A DNA stretch of 58,902 nt from Myxococcales bacterium (lineage in GTDB: Bacteria; Myxococcota_A; Polyangia; Polyangiales; Polyangiaceae): assembly GCA_016191785.1 (NCBI GenBank), contig JACPVJ010000154.1, positions 1-58,902 of the forward strand. The letters are read 5' to 3'. A model generated the notes under the pieces. That model made no database searches. It was given only the letters and a program-made list of their open reading frames with translations, and was not told the origin of the DNA. Within the stretch, counting starts at the first letter, position 1. Every line of letters starts with the position of its first letter. Of the stretch, positions 42,108-49,841 are shown piece by piece. Both the position numbers and the translations under genes were made by a program.

Positions 42108-43858
42108 CGCTCGCTCCCTTCGAGGGTCGACAGGTCACCTTCGGGCAGACCCAGCTCGCGTGCTTTGAGCAGACGTCGCATGATCTTCCCGCTCCGCGTC
42201 TTCGGGAGGTCGTCGGTGAGCGCGATCTCTTTCGGCGAGACCGTGGGGCCCAGCCGACGGCGCGCGTGGGCCAAGATCTGCGAGCAGAGCTCGTCGCTCC
42301 AGACGTAGCCGGGGCGCAGCGCGACGAAGGCCTTGATCAGCTCCCCCGCCACCGGATCCGGCTTGCCGATCACGCCCGCCTCGGCCACGGCCGGGTGCTC
42401 GACCAGCACGCTCTCGACCTCGAACGGTCCGACCAGGTGACCGGCGGTCTTGATCACGTCGTCGGCACGCCCGACGAACCAAAAGTAGCCGTCGGCGTCC
42501 CGCTTGGCGAGATCGCCGGACAGGTACCATCCGCCCGCGAAGCACTTGGCGTAGCGCTCGGGGGCGTTCAGGTAAGCGCGGAACATGCTCGGCCAGCCCG
42601 CGCGAAGCGCGAGCTCACCCTGCTGTTCGGGGGCGTCGATCACCTCGACGCCCTCTCCCGTCCGCCGGACGATGGCTGCCTCGATCCCCGGCAGCGGTCG
42701 CCCCATCGACCCCGGTCGGATGTCCATCGAGGCGTAGTTGGCGATCATGATCCCGCCCGTCTCGGTCTGCCACCAGTTGTCGTGGAACGGCAGCCCGAGC
42801 GTGTCGGCCCCCCAGAGCACCGCCTCGGGGTTCAGTGGCTCGCCGACGCTGGCGGCGAATCGCACTCGCGACAGGTCGAACTGCTTCGGCAGCTCGCTCC
42901 CCGCCTTCATCAGCATGCGGATGGCGGTGGGCGCGGTGTACCAGACGGTGACCTTGTGGTCTTGCAGCGTGCGATACCAGCGCTCGGCGTCGAACTCGGC
43001 CTCGTCCACCAGAAGGGTGGCGCCGTTGGTCAAGGGGGCGATGATTCCGTACGACGTGCCGGTGACCCAGCCCGGATCGGCGGTGCACCAGAAGACGTCC
43101 TCGGCGCGAAGGTCGAGGGCCAGCTTGCCGGTGAGGTGATGCATCAACACGGCCTGGTGCACGTGCAGGGCGCCCTTCGGTGTCCCGGTCGTTCCGCTGG
43201 TGAAGTGCAAGAGCGCCGGAGCTTCGGCGCTGGTCGGCTCGATGACGTACACGGCGCTCGCGCGGTCGGTCAGCTCGCGGAACGAGAGCGTGCCCGGCGG
43301 AGCGGGGTCGCCGACGACGATCACGTGCTCGAGTCGGGGCAGCGCCTCGCGGAGCGCGGCGACCTTCTTCTCGTACAGCGCCGCCGTGGTCACCAAGACG
43401 CGGGCCTCGCCCAGCTCCAGGCGCTGGCGCACGGGCTCGGGGCCGAACGCCGAGAACATGGGGCAGAACACCGTGCGGTGCTTGAGCGCTCCGAGCGCGG
43501 TGACATAGAGCTCGGGGATTCTGCCGAGCAGCGCGAAGACGCGGTCCCCGTCCACCGCGCCGAGCGCGGCCAGGGCGTTGGCGAAGCGATTCGTGCGTCG
43601 CCGCAGCTCGTCGTACGAGAGGTCGACGGGGCTTCCGCGTTTCGGCAGCCACCGGATCGCGACGTGCGCGCCGCGACCCGCAAGCGCGTGGCGATCGACC
43701 GCTTCGTGGGCGATGTTCAACCCGCGGCCACGCGGCAAGCCGTCGAGCAGGCTCCGAGCGCTCTCCCACCGGAACTCGGACCGCGCGCGCGCCCAATCGT
43801 CGAGGTTCGGCTGCGAGCCGCGTGGCGGCCGCGCCTTCGCGATCGTGCGGGGGCTCAT
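42104..43858 (-). CDS. acsA: AMP-forming acetyl-CoA synthetase
   Basis: A 584-residue ANL-family enzyme that activates acetate (or another short acid) to acyl-CoA. Motifs: LLHFTSGTTGTPKGALHVH (P-loop, about 213-231), WWQTETGG (about 361) and the C-terminal DLPKTRSGKIMRRLL with the catalytic, acetylatable Lys. Its length matches the shorter Bacillus AcsA type rather than the 650-residue enterobacterial Acs. It heads acs-E1alpha-E1beta-E2, so two routes to acetyl-CoA are made together. ATG 43858 is chosen; the frame extends 32 codons upstream without similarity. Confidence 0.92.
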   Translation of the reverse strand: MSPRTIAKARPPRGSQPNLDDWARARSEFRWESARSLLDGLPRGRGLNIAHEAVDRHALAGRGAHVAIRWLPKRGSPVDLSYDELRRRTNRFANALAALGAVDGDRVFALLGRIPELYVTALGALKHRTVFCPMFSAFGPEPVRQRLELGEARVLVTTAALYEKKVAALREALPRLEHVIVVGDPAPPGTLSFRELTDRASAVYVIEPTSAEAPALLHFTSGTTGTPKGALHVHQAVLMHHLTGKLALDLRAEDVFWCTADPGWVTGTSYGIIAPLTNGATLLVDEAEFDAERWYRTLQDHKVTVWYTAPTAIRMLMKAGSELPKQFDLSRVRFAASVGEPLNPEAVLWGADTLGLPFHDNWWQTETGGIMIANYASMDIRPGSMGRPLPGIEAAIVRRTGEGVEVIDAPEQQGELALRAGWPSMFRAYLNAPERYAKCFAGGWYLSGDLAKRDADGYFWFVGRADDVIKTAGHLVGPFEVESVLVEHPAVAEAGVIGKPDPVAGELIKAFVALRPGYVWSDELCSQILAHARRRLGPTVSPKEIALTDDLPKTRSGKIMRRLLKARELGLPEGDLSTLEGSER

Positions 43859-43870
43859 GGCCCGTTCCGA

Positions 43871-43886
43871 GGCAAAGCGCGTACCG
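43871..43886 (-). promoter_or_regulatory. Possible sigma-54 promoter of the acsA-pdh operon
   Basis: The minus strand reads CGGTACGCGCTTTGCC: 9 of 12 consensus positions, exact GG-N10-GC spacing. The predicted start near 43860 is 2 nt from the ATG, so the transcript would be leaderless or the site is fortuitous. It is the weakest of the set. Confidence 0.35.
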
Positions 43887-43951
43887 CCGCGATCGGTGCG
43901 GCGCTCACGCGTCGCGGCACGCAGGCGTTGCCGCATCGCTCGCCAGCCCCG

Positions 43952-43964
43952 CACGCTTTGCGTG
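43952..43964. promoter_or_regulatory. Inverted repeat between divergent sigma-54 promoters (possible activator site)
   Basis: CACGCTTTGCGTG has perfect 5-bp arms and a 3-bp centre. It lies 40 bp upstream of the -24 box at 43998 and about 70 bp from the opposite one at 43886. This is a position where an enhancer-binding protein could act. I found no clearly identical copy at the other promoters. Confidence 0.25.
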
Positions 43965-43997
43965 TGGGGGGCGCGCGAACTCAGCAGCTTTTGCCTC

Positions 43998-44013
43998 TGG
44001 AACGAAGCTTGCT
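43998..44013 (+). promoter_or_regulatory. Sigma-54 promoter of the small coiled-coil and CBS genes
   Basis: TGGAACGAAGCTTGCT matches the consensus at 11 of 12 positions (last base W) with exact spacing. The predicted start near 44024 is 8 nt from the ATG at 44032. Confidence 0.65.
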
Positions 44014-44031
44014 CCCGCCTTGGGCGTGACC

Positions 44032-44286
44032 ATGACTACGACCGAGAACCTCAGAGCGAACCTGGAACGGGATCTCGCCGAGCTTGCGCGCCTGCGTGAC
44101 GAGATCCGAGTGAAAGTTCACCTCGCGGGCCTCGACGCCAAGAGCGCGTGGAAGGGTCTCGAGCCGCGCCTCGACCAGCTCGAGCGGGACATTCGCGAGG
44201 AAGGCACCGTCGTCAAGGGCGCCAGCGTGCTCTTGGCGAAAGACCTGAAGTCGGCCTTCGCCGAGTTCCGATCACGCCTGGCCTGA
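44032..44286 (+). CDS. Small helical coiled-coil protein
   Basis: An 84-residue protein that is charged and predicted entirely helical (NLERDLAELARLRDEIRVKV, then LEPRLDQLERDIREEG). No Cys, signal or membrane segment is present. The family is not recognised, although short helical proteins of this kind occur beside USP and CBS genes. It begins 8 nt after the predicted transcript start and is followed 23 bp later by a CBS gene with GAGGAAGAGG as ribosome site. Confidence 0.75.
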   Translation: MTTTENLRANLERDLAELARLRDEIRVKVHLAGLDAKSAWKGLEPRLDQLERDIREEGTVVKGASVLLAKDLKSAFAEFRSRLA

Positions 44287-44309
44287 CCGAACGAGAGGAA
44301 GAGGGGCTC

Positions 44310-44822
44310 ATGACGACGGGACTTTCGCCAGTGAGAGAGGTGATGAGCAAGGCGGTGGTCGCAGTGACGCCGACCATGACCGTGGCCGACGCGCTGGATC
44401 TGGCGCGGGAGCACGTCATCAGTCATCTGCCCGTGGTGGCGGGGGGGCGCCCGGTCGGCGTGGTGTGCACCTGCGACATGGAGGCGGCAGCCCTCGACAC
44501 GGACGTGTCGGCTATCATGCACTCCCCGCCAGTGAGCATCGCCGCCGAGTGCCTGATGGCGGAAGCGGCGGCGACCATGGCGGAGCGGGGGGTCGGCTCG
44601 GTCTTGGTGCTCTCGGGCGACGCGTTGGCCGGAATCGTCACTCGCACCGACTTCGAGCGGGTCGGCTTGGCGGAGGCGGCGTTCGGCGACCAGCGGTGCT
44701 CGGTGTGCCGAAGCTACCAGCACGTGCACTTCGAACCGCGCTGCGGATACTTCCTCTGCGCGGCGTGTCGAGCCGGCGCGCGGCCCGCCAAAGAAGACTC
44801 GGTGCTGGGCGGCGGCGACTGA
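44310..44822 (+). CDS. CBS-domain pair protein with C-terminal zinc ribbon
   Basis: A 170-residue protein. Two CBS motifs (VREVMSKAVVAVTPTMTVAD; VSAIMHSPPVSIAAECLMAE with LAGIVTRTDFERV) are followed by a C-terminal CSVCRSYQHVHFEPRCGYFLCAAC-like region (about residues 130-153; Cys pairs CxxC and CxxC) that could bind zinc. The fusion suggests that a nucleotide signal is passed to a protein or nucleic acid partner. It is probably co-transcribed with the small coiled-coil gene. Confidence 0.88.
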   Translation: MTTGLSPVREVMSKAVVAVTPTMTVADALDLAREHVISHLPVVAGGRPVGVVCTCDMEAAALDTDVSAIMHSPPVSIAAECLMAEAAATMAERGVGSVLVLSGDALAGIVTRTDFERVGLAEAAFGDQRCSVCRSYQHVHFEPRCGYFLCAACRAGARPAKEDSVLGGGD

Positions 44823-44825
44823 AGG

Positions 44826-45578
44826 TCACTGAAAGCCGTTCAAGTGCACCAGATACCACTCGCCGCGCCACGAGATCAGACTGGTCACCTCGAGGGTGGC
44901 CGGCTTGCCGTCCGCGGTCTGGTAGCGCAGGCGGCTCCGCGTGACGCGGAAGTAGCCGAGCTTGTTGCCCTCGCTCCGGGGTTTCATCCACTTCGTGCGC
45001 TCTTTCGGCAAGTCGATGCCCACGAAGCGCGCGTCGGCGGCCTTGGGTCCGAGGCGCTTGTGATAGTCGTGGACGTCGCGACGGAAGTTGGCCATCAAGC
45101 GACGCTCCCAGTCGCGCTTGGGCTCTTTCACGTCCTTCACCTGCTGGTAGGCGACCAGGGGGAAGAAGAAGGCCTCTGCGATCGACGGATCGTCGACTTG
45201 GATGGCGCGAAACAGCGCGCGGACCCCGGCGTCGAACCAGGCGGACGACTGCGCGGGCTGATCTTCGGTCTGAGGCAGCGGCTTGCCGTCGGAGCCGAGC
45301 AGCGCTGGCGGCGCGAGGGCTGTCGGCGCCACGCTGCCGTCGCCGGCATCCGGCCCCGCGTCGGTCCCGCCGTCGCCGGTCGCGCCTCCGTCCGCTGGGC
45401 CTGCCGCTCGAGGGTCTTCCGGTGCCCGCTTGGGTCGGCTGAGCCGGCGGCGGTGCGCGGCGGTCGGGCTCGCCGGCGCGCCGGTCGCCGCCGGAGCGGT
45501 GGAAGACGGGCCCCTGGGGGGCTCGCCCCGATCGCAGGCCACGAGGCAGAGCAGCGTGAAGAGGGCGTAGCGAGACAT
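44826..45578 (-). CDS. Hypothetical lipoprotein
   Basis: A 250-residue protein with a short signal peptide ending in the lipobox LVAC (Cys at 15) and a long disordered Pro/Ala/Gly/Asp linker (about 18-90). A C-terminal domain of about 150 residues rich in basic and aromatic residues ends ISWRGEWYLVHLNGF. That end resembles NTF2-like or stress-test domains of other lipoproteins, without a firm match. It is convergent with the CBS gene. Confidence 0.7.
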   Translation of the reverse strand: MSRYALFTLLCLVACDRGEPPRGPSSTAPAATGAPASPTAAHRRRLSRPKRAPEDPRAAGPADGGATGDGGTDAGPDAGDGSVAPTALAPPALLGSDGKPLPQTEDQPAQSSAWFDAGVRALFRAIQVDDPSIAEAFFFPLVAYQQVKDVKEPKRDWERRLMANFRRDVHDYHKRLGPKAADARFVGIDLPKERTKWMKPRSEGNKLGYFRVTRSRLRYQTADGKPATLEVTSLISWRGEWYLVHLNGFQ

Positions 45579-45613
45579 GGGCGGGCGGAGGGTACCCGCG
45601 GTCGCGCGAGATT

Positions 45614-47113
45614 TCACCGGGCGTCGCGGCCCAGGGCGTGGTCGAGCTTCACCCGGGCGATTCTGAGCCCCACCCGCGCGTTGATGACTTCCAGGCGCGA
45701 CCGCGAGAGGTCCGCTTCGGCGTCTGTGAGCTCCACGCTGCTGGCGCGACCCAGGCGGTATTGCTCCGACCGCGCGCGGTAGGCCTCTTCCGCGGCGCTC
45801 GCGCCGCGCTCGGCGGTCTTGAGCGCAACCTGGGCCTCGCGCAATGACTGGGCCGAATCGAAGATCTCGGTGCGTAGCGCGTCGCGCAGCTGATCGCGCT
45901 GGGCGTCGAGCTTCGCGCGCTGCGCCTCGAGTCCGGCGGCCGTCGCCGTCGAGGTCAAGAAGTCGTTCGGCGTCCAGCTCAGCTGCAGGCCCACGTCCCA
46001 GGTCGCCTTCCACTCCTTGGCTGGCGGGTAGTAGCGCTGGTTGGGGTTCGAGTAGTAGGCGTTGCCGAAAGCGTCGAGGCGCGGCAGGCCAACGCTCTTC
46101 ACCGCGCGCTTCTGCTCGGCGAGGGACAGACCGGACTTCTCCAGCGCCCGAAGCTCGAGGCGCTGCTTCAGAGACTCGGCGTAGAGCGTCCCGAAGTCGA
46201 GGCGTTCGTTCGACGTTGGGGCTGGCCCCCAGAGGTCCTCGCCGATCTCGTAGCGGGTGTTCGGCGGGTCCGCGAGCACCGTCCGAAGTCGATCTTCGGC
46301 GAGCTCGGTCAGGTTCGAGGTGCGCTCGACCAAGAGCTCGGCGCTGGCGACCGCCGATTCGGCGCGCAACACGTCCGCCTTGGCGGCACGGTCGACCTCG
46401 AACAAAACCTTCGCCGCCTGGTGGTGGGACTTGGACTGAACCAGGCTCTGCTTGGCCACCTCGTGCGACAGCTTGGCCCGCGCCCAGCCGTAGTAGATGA
46501 GCTTGGCGTCGGTGGCCGCGTTGAGCTTCGCCGCGCGGTGGGTCAGCTCGGCGGCGCCTCGACCGTGGTCGGCCGCGGCCTGCGACTGGCTGATGCGCAA
46601 GAAGTAGTCGCTGACGGGCAAGAGCAGCGCAGCTTGGAGCGCGTATTGGTCTTGAATGACCGGCGGGGCGAGCGCCGAGGTGGGGATGGCGATCAACGGA
46701 GCGCCGGGCGGAAGCGGGCCGGCGGGGGAAGGCGTGGCCACCAGGCTCACGTTGCTGGGCCCGGAGCCCTTCGACTCGACCGGCGACAGGTGGGTGTAGC
46801 GCGCCGTCAGCGTGAGCTTCGGGAACCAACCGGCAAAGGCCTTGTCGACCTCGGCGCTGGCGGCGGCGATCTCGGCCTGCTTGGCCCGCACGTCTTTGCT
46901 GTTCTTCACCGCGCGGCGCCCGACGTCGGCGGACATCAGGCCGCCGGGTCGAGCGCTGAGCGCGCGGAGGCGCACCGCCAGATCGTCGGCGGCGGGCGGC
47001 GGGCTCTTCTCTTCGAGGGCCGGCGGCGCTGCGGGCGGCGGCTCTTGTGCCGCGGAGAGAGCAGCCAAGAGCAGTGACGAGCCAAGGGTCAACCAGAAGG
47101 GGGACAGTTTCAT
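45614..47113 (-). CDS. TolC-family outer membrane efflux protein
   Basis: A 499-residue protein with a cleavable signal (LLLAALSAAQEPP) and two long helical repeats of the outer membrane efflux family, e.g. AAKVLFEVDRAAKADVLRAE and EEAYRARSEQYRLGRASSVE followed by LTDAEADLSRSRLEVINARV. It should form the outer membrane channel for the ABC exporter encoded upstream on the same strand. The ATG overlaps the TetR stop by 4 bp. Confidence 0.9.
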   Translation of the reverse strand: MKLSPFWLTLGSSLLLAALSAAQEPPPAAPPALEEKSPPPAADDLAVRLRALSARPGGLMSADVGRRAVKNSKDVRAKQAEIAAASAEVDKAFAGWFPKLTLTARYTHLSPVESKGSGPSNVSLVATPSPAGPLPPGAPLIAIPTSALAPPVIQDQYALQAALLLPVSDYFLRISQSQAAADHGRGAAELTHRAAKLNAATDAKLIYYGWARAKLSHEVAKQSLVQSKSHHQAAKVLFEVDRAAKADVLRAESAVASAELLVERTSNLTELAEDRLRTVLADPPNTRYEIGEDLWGPAPTSNERLDFGTLYAESLKQRLELRALEKSGLSLAEQKRAVKSVGLPRLDAFGNAYYSNPNQRYYPPAKEWKATWDVGLQLSWTPNDFLTSTATAAGLEAQRAKLDAQRDQLRDALRTEIFDSAQSLREAQVALKTAERGASAAEEAYRARSEQYRLGRASSVELTDAEADLSRSRLEVINARVGLRIARVKLDHALGRDAR

Positions 47114-47739
47114 GATGGGTTCTCCGGAGGGGGAGCAAGTCGAGCAATGCCGTGGAGGAGCACCTCGACCAGCTGCTGTGCGAAGGCTGGGCCGTCGGGC
47201 AAGCCGAGGAACGCCATCCGCTCGGCGGCGATCCGCCGGATCATCTGCGGCGCGAGTCCCAGGGCGAGCGTCGACATGACCATGACGGCCGGGTGGAACT
47301 TGGGGTCGAGCTGCCCCGAGCCGAGGCCATCGGCCACGGCGCGCAGCATCAGGCTGATGTGGCCACGCTTGAAGCGCTCGATCAGGCGCTCGAGGCGGGT
47401 CGAAGAGCAGATCGACTCGCGCACGACCAGGCGCATGACGTCCAGCTCGTCGGCGCCCAGCGCGCCGACGCGCGCGTAGATGGAAGCCACGCGCGCGTCG
47501 AACGAGCTCTCGTGCTCGATCGCCTCCTCGAGATGCGCCAAGAACTTGCTGTAGATCTCCTCGACCACCGCCAAGAACAGGTCGTCCTTGGTCGGGAAGT
47601 AGTAGTAGATCATTCCGATGTTGGTGCCGGCATCGCGCGCGATGTTGCGCAGCGACGCGCCGTCCACGCCGTCTTCGAGGAAGCGCCGGCGCGCGGCGTG
47701 AATGATGCGGGGCTCGATGTCACTGCGAGGTCGGGCCAT
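47110..47739 (-). CDS. TetR-family transcriptional regulator
   Basis: A 209-residue repressor-type protein. The N-terminal helix-turn-helix is IIHAARRRFLEDGVDGASLR...ARDAGTNIGMIYYYFPTKDDLF, and the C-terminal ligand domain is helical. It is placed between the permease and TolC genes of the export operon. This is like the YbiH/CecR-type control of ybhGFSR in enterobacteria, though there the regulator comes first. ATG 47739. Confidence 0.9.
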   Translation of the reverse strand: MARPRSDIEPRIIHAARRRFLEDGVDGASLRNIARDAGTNIGMIYYYFPTKDDLFLAVVEEIYSKFLAHLEEAIEHESSFDARVASIYARVGALGADELDVMRLVVRESICSSTRLERLIERFKRGHISLMLRAVADGLGSGQLDPKFHPAVMVMSTLALGLAPQMIRRIAAERMAFLGLPDGPAFAQQLVEVLLHGIARLAPPPENPS

Positions 47740-47741
47740 GA

Positions 47742-48869
47742 CTAGGCTAGCTTCTTGCTGAATCTCAGCGAGGCGACGGTGACGAGCACCGCCAGGATCA
47801 GGGCCATCGCCGCCAACTCCGAGCTGAGGTCGTGGAAGTTGGCGCCGCGCAGCGTGATCCCGCGCACGATACGCAGGAAGTGGGTGAGGGGCAGCGCCTG
47901 CGACAGCCACTGCGCGGGCCGTGGCATGGCCTCGAACGGGAACATGAAGCCCGACAGCAAGATGTTCGGCAGCATGAAGAAGAACGACATCTGCATGGCT
48001 TGCTGCTGGGTCTTGGCCAAGGTCGAGAAGAACAGCCCCAGCGCGAGATTGGCGGCGATGAAGACGAACGCCAGCCCGTACAGCATCGCGAGCGAGCCCA
48101 CCAGCGGCACGTCGAAGACCACGCGGCCCGCCAGCAGAATCAGCGTCATCTGGACGTAGCCGATGGCGATGTAGGGCACGATCTTGCCCAGCACCAGCTC
48201 GATGTTCTTCACCGGCGACACGATCAGCTGCTCCAGCGTTCCGCGCTCGCGCTCTCGCGCGATGGCCATGGCCGTGAGCATGACCATGGTCATGGTCAGG
48301 ATCACGCCGACCAGCCCGGGCACGATGTACACCGCCGTGCGCAGGTCCGGGTTGTACCAGGTGTTGGGCTCGAGCTCGATGGGCACCATCGGGGCGCCGG
48401 TGCCCGCCCGCGCCAGTCGCTTGACCATCAGCTGGCTCGACCGCGCCGCGACCAGTGACGCGGCGGTGTTGGTGGCGCTGGCAACGGTTTGCGGGTCCGA
48501 ACCATCGACGATCAGCTGCACCTGAGTGGGCTGCCCTCGGGTCAGCCCGCTCGAGTACCGGGCGGGGATCACCAGCGCGACCCGGGCGCGGCCGGCGCGC
48601 AGCGCGTGCTCGATCTCGTCGTAGTCCTGGGCTTCCCCCACCAGGTCGTAGAAGCCGGTGGCGCGGAGGCTCTGGGCCAGATCCCGAGAAGCGGCCGTGC
48701 GGTCCTGGTCGTAGACCACCGTCGGGATGTTGCGGACGTCGGTGTTGATGGCGTAGCCGAAGAGCAAGAGCTGCATCACCGGCAAGATCAGCATCATGGC
48801 CAGCGTGAGCCGGTCGCGGCGCAGCTGCAGCAGCTCTTTCTTGGCGATCACCCAAGGTCGCCGGTTCAT
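47742..48869 (-). CDS. ABC-2 type transporter permease (YbhS/YbhR-like)
   Basis: A 375-residue permease: one N-terminal membrane segment (LTLAMMLILPVMQLLLFGYA), a large extracytoplasmic domain and about five C-terminal segments including VPGLVGVILTMTMVMLTAMA. The motif REREFGTLEQL of the family appears as RERERGTLEQLIVSPVK. Only one permease is present, so it must act as a homodimer. The ATG overlaps the ATPase stop. Confidence 0.92.
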   Translation of the reverse strand: MNRRPWVIAKKELLQLRRDRLTLAMMLILPVMQLLLFGYAINTDVRNIPTVVYDQDRTAASRDLAQSLRATGFYDLVGEAQDYDEIEHALRAGRARVALVIPARYSSGLTRGQPTQVQLIVDGSDPQTVASATNTAASLVAARSSQLMVKRLARAGTGAPMVPIELEPNTWYNPDLRTAVYIVPGLVGVILTMTMVMLTAMAIARERERGTLEQLIVSPVKNIELVLGKIVPYIAIGYVQMTLILLAGRVVFDVPLVGSLAMLYGLAFVFIAANLALGLFFSTLAKTQQQAMQMSFFFMLPNILLSGFMFPFEAMPRPAQWLSQALPLTHFLRIVRGITLRGANFHDLSSELAAMALILAVLVTVASLRFSKKLA

Positions 48870-49828
48870 GCCGCGCTCCGGGTGACGGGCGCGCGACCTT
48901 CGTCGCGCACCATGCTGACGAAGGCGTCTTCCACCGTCGCACGCGCCAGGCGCGCCTGGGCGATGGGCAGGCCCAGGGTGCCCAGCACCGTTTCGGCCAG
49001 CGCCAGCGGGTCGACCCCGTTCTTGGTCGAGAGCCTCAGGGTGTGGCCGTAGTGGGCGACCTCGTCCACGTCGGCGTGGGCGCGGAGCGCCGTGGCAGCG
49101 GCCCGGGTGTCATGCTCGATCTCGAGCTCGGCCACTTGAAGGTGACGGCGCGCCACGACCTCTTGCGGAGTCCCCGTGTCGAGCACCTGGCCGCTGAAGA
49201 TGAACGCGAGCCGATGGCAACGCTCCGCTTCGTCCATGTAGTGCGTGGTCAAGAGCACCGTCGTTCCCTCGTGGGCGATGCGGTGGATCTGCTCCCAGAA
49301 GTCGCGGCGGCTGACCGGGTCGACGCCCGCCGTGGGCTCGTCCAAGAAGAGCAGCGGGGGCTGGTGGATGGTGGCGCTGGCCAGGGCGACCCGCTGCTTC
49401 CATCCGCCCGAGAGGGTCCCCGAGAGCTGCTTGCGGCGCGGCGTGAGTCCCGTGGTGTCCAGCACCTCGCGAATGCGATCCCGGCGGCGCCGCATCGGCA
49501 CGCCGTAGATGCCGGCGTAGAAGGTCAGGTTCTCTTCCACGCTCAGGTCTTCGTACAAGCTGAAGCGCTGGGTCATGTAGCCGATGCGCTCCTTGATGCG
49601 CTCGGCGTCCCTCTTGATGTCGAGCCCGACCACCGTGCCGTCTCCGCCGGTCGGATTCAGGATGCCGCACAGCATGCGGATGGTGGTGCTCTTGCCGGCG
49701 CCGTTGGGGCCCAGCACGCCGAAGATCTCTCCGCGCCGCACCTCGAGGTTCAGGTCCTTGACCGCGACCAGCGGCCCGAAATGGCGCGACAGGTGGCGCG
49801 TCTGAATGATGGGTTCGTCGTCGTTCAT
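48866..49828 (-). CDS. ABC transporter ATP-binding protein (YbhF-like, single domain)
   Basis: A 320-residue ATPase with Walker A GPNGAGKSTT (about 39), signature LSGTLSGGWKQRVALASA, Walker B LLFLDEPTAGVDP and the switch His in LLTTHYMDEA. E. coli YbhF has two such domains; here there is one. It sits between the membrane-fusion lipoprotein and the permease. Confidence 0.94.
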   Translation of the reverse strand: MNDDEPIIQTRHLSRHFGPLVAVKDLNLEVRRGEIFGVLGPNGAGKSTTIRMLCGILNPTGGDGTVVGLDIKRDAERIKERIGYMTQRFSLYEDLSVEENLTFYAGIYGVPMRRRRDRIREVLDTTGLTPRRKQLSGTLSGGWKQRVALASATIHQPPLLFLDEPTAGVDPVSRRDFWEQIHRIAHEGTTVLLTTHYMDEAERCHRLAFIFSGQVLDTGTPQEVVARRHLQVAELEIEHDTRAAATALRAHADVDEVAHYGHTLRLSTKNGVDPLALAETVLGTLGLPIAQARLARATVEDAFVSMVRDEGRAPVTRSAA

Positions 49829-49841
49829 GGCGGTGCCCCGT

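Noticed and set aside
43924..43942. GGCACG...TTGC-like string on the plus strand before 44032
   Set aside because: The distance between GG and GC is 12 instead of 10, which sigma-54 does not accept. The site at 43998 fits exactly.
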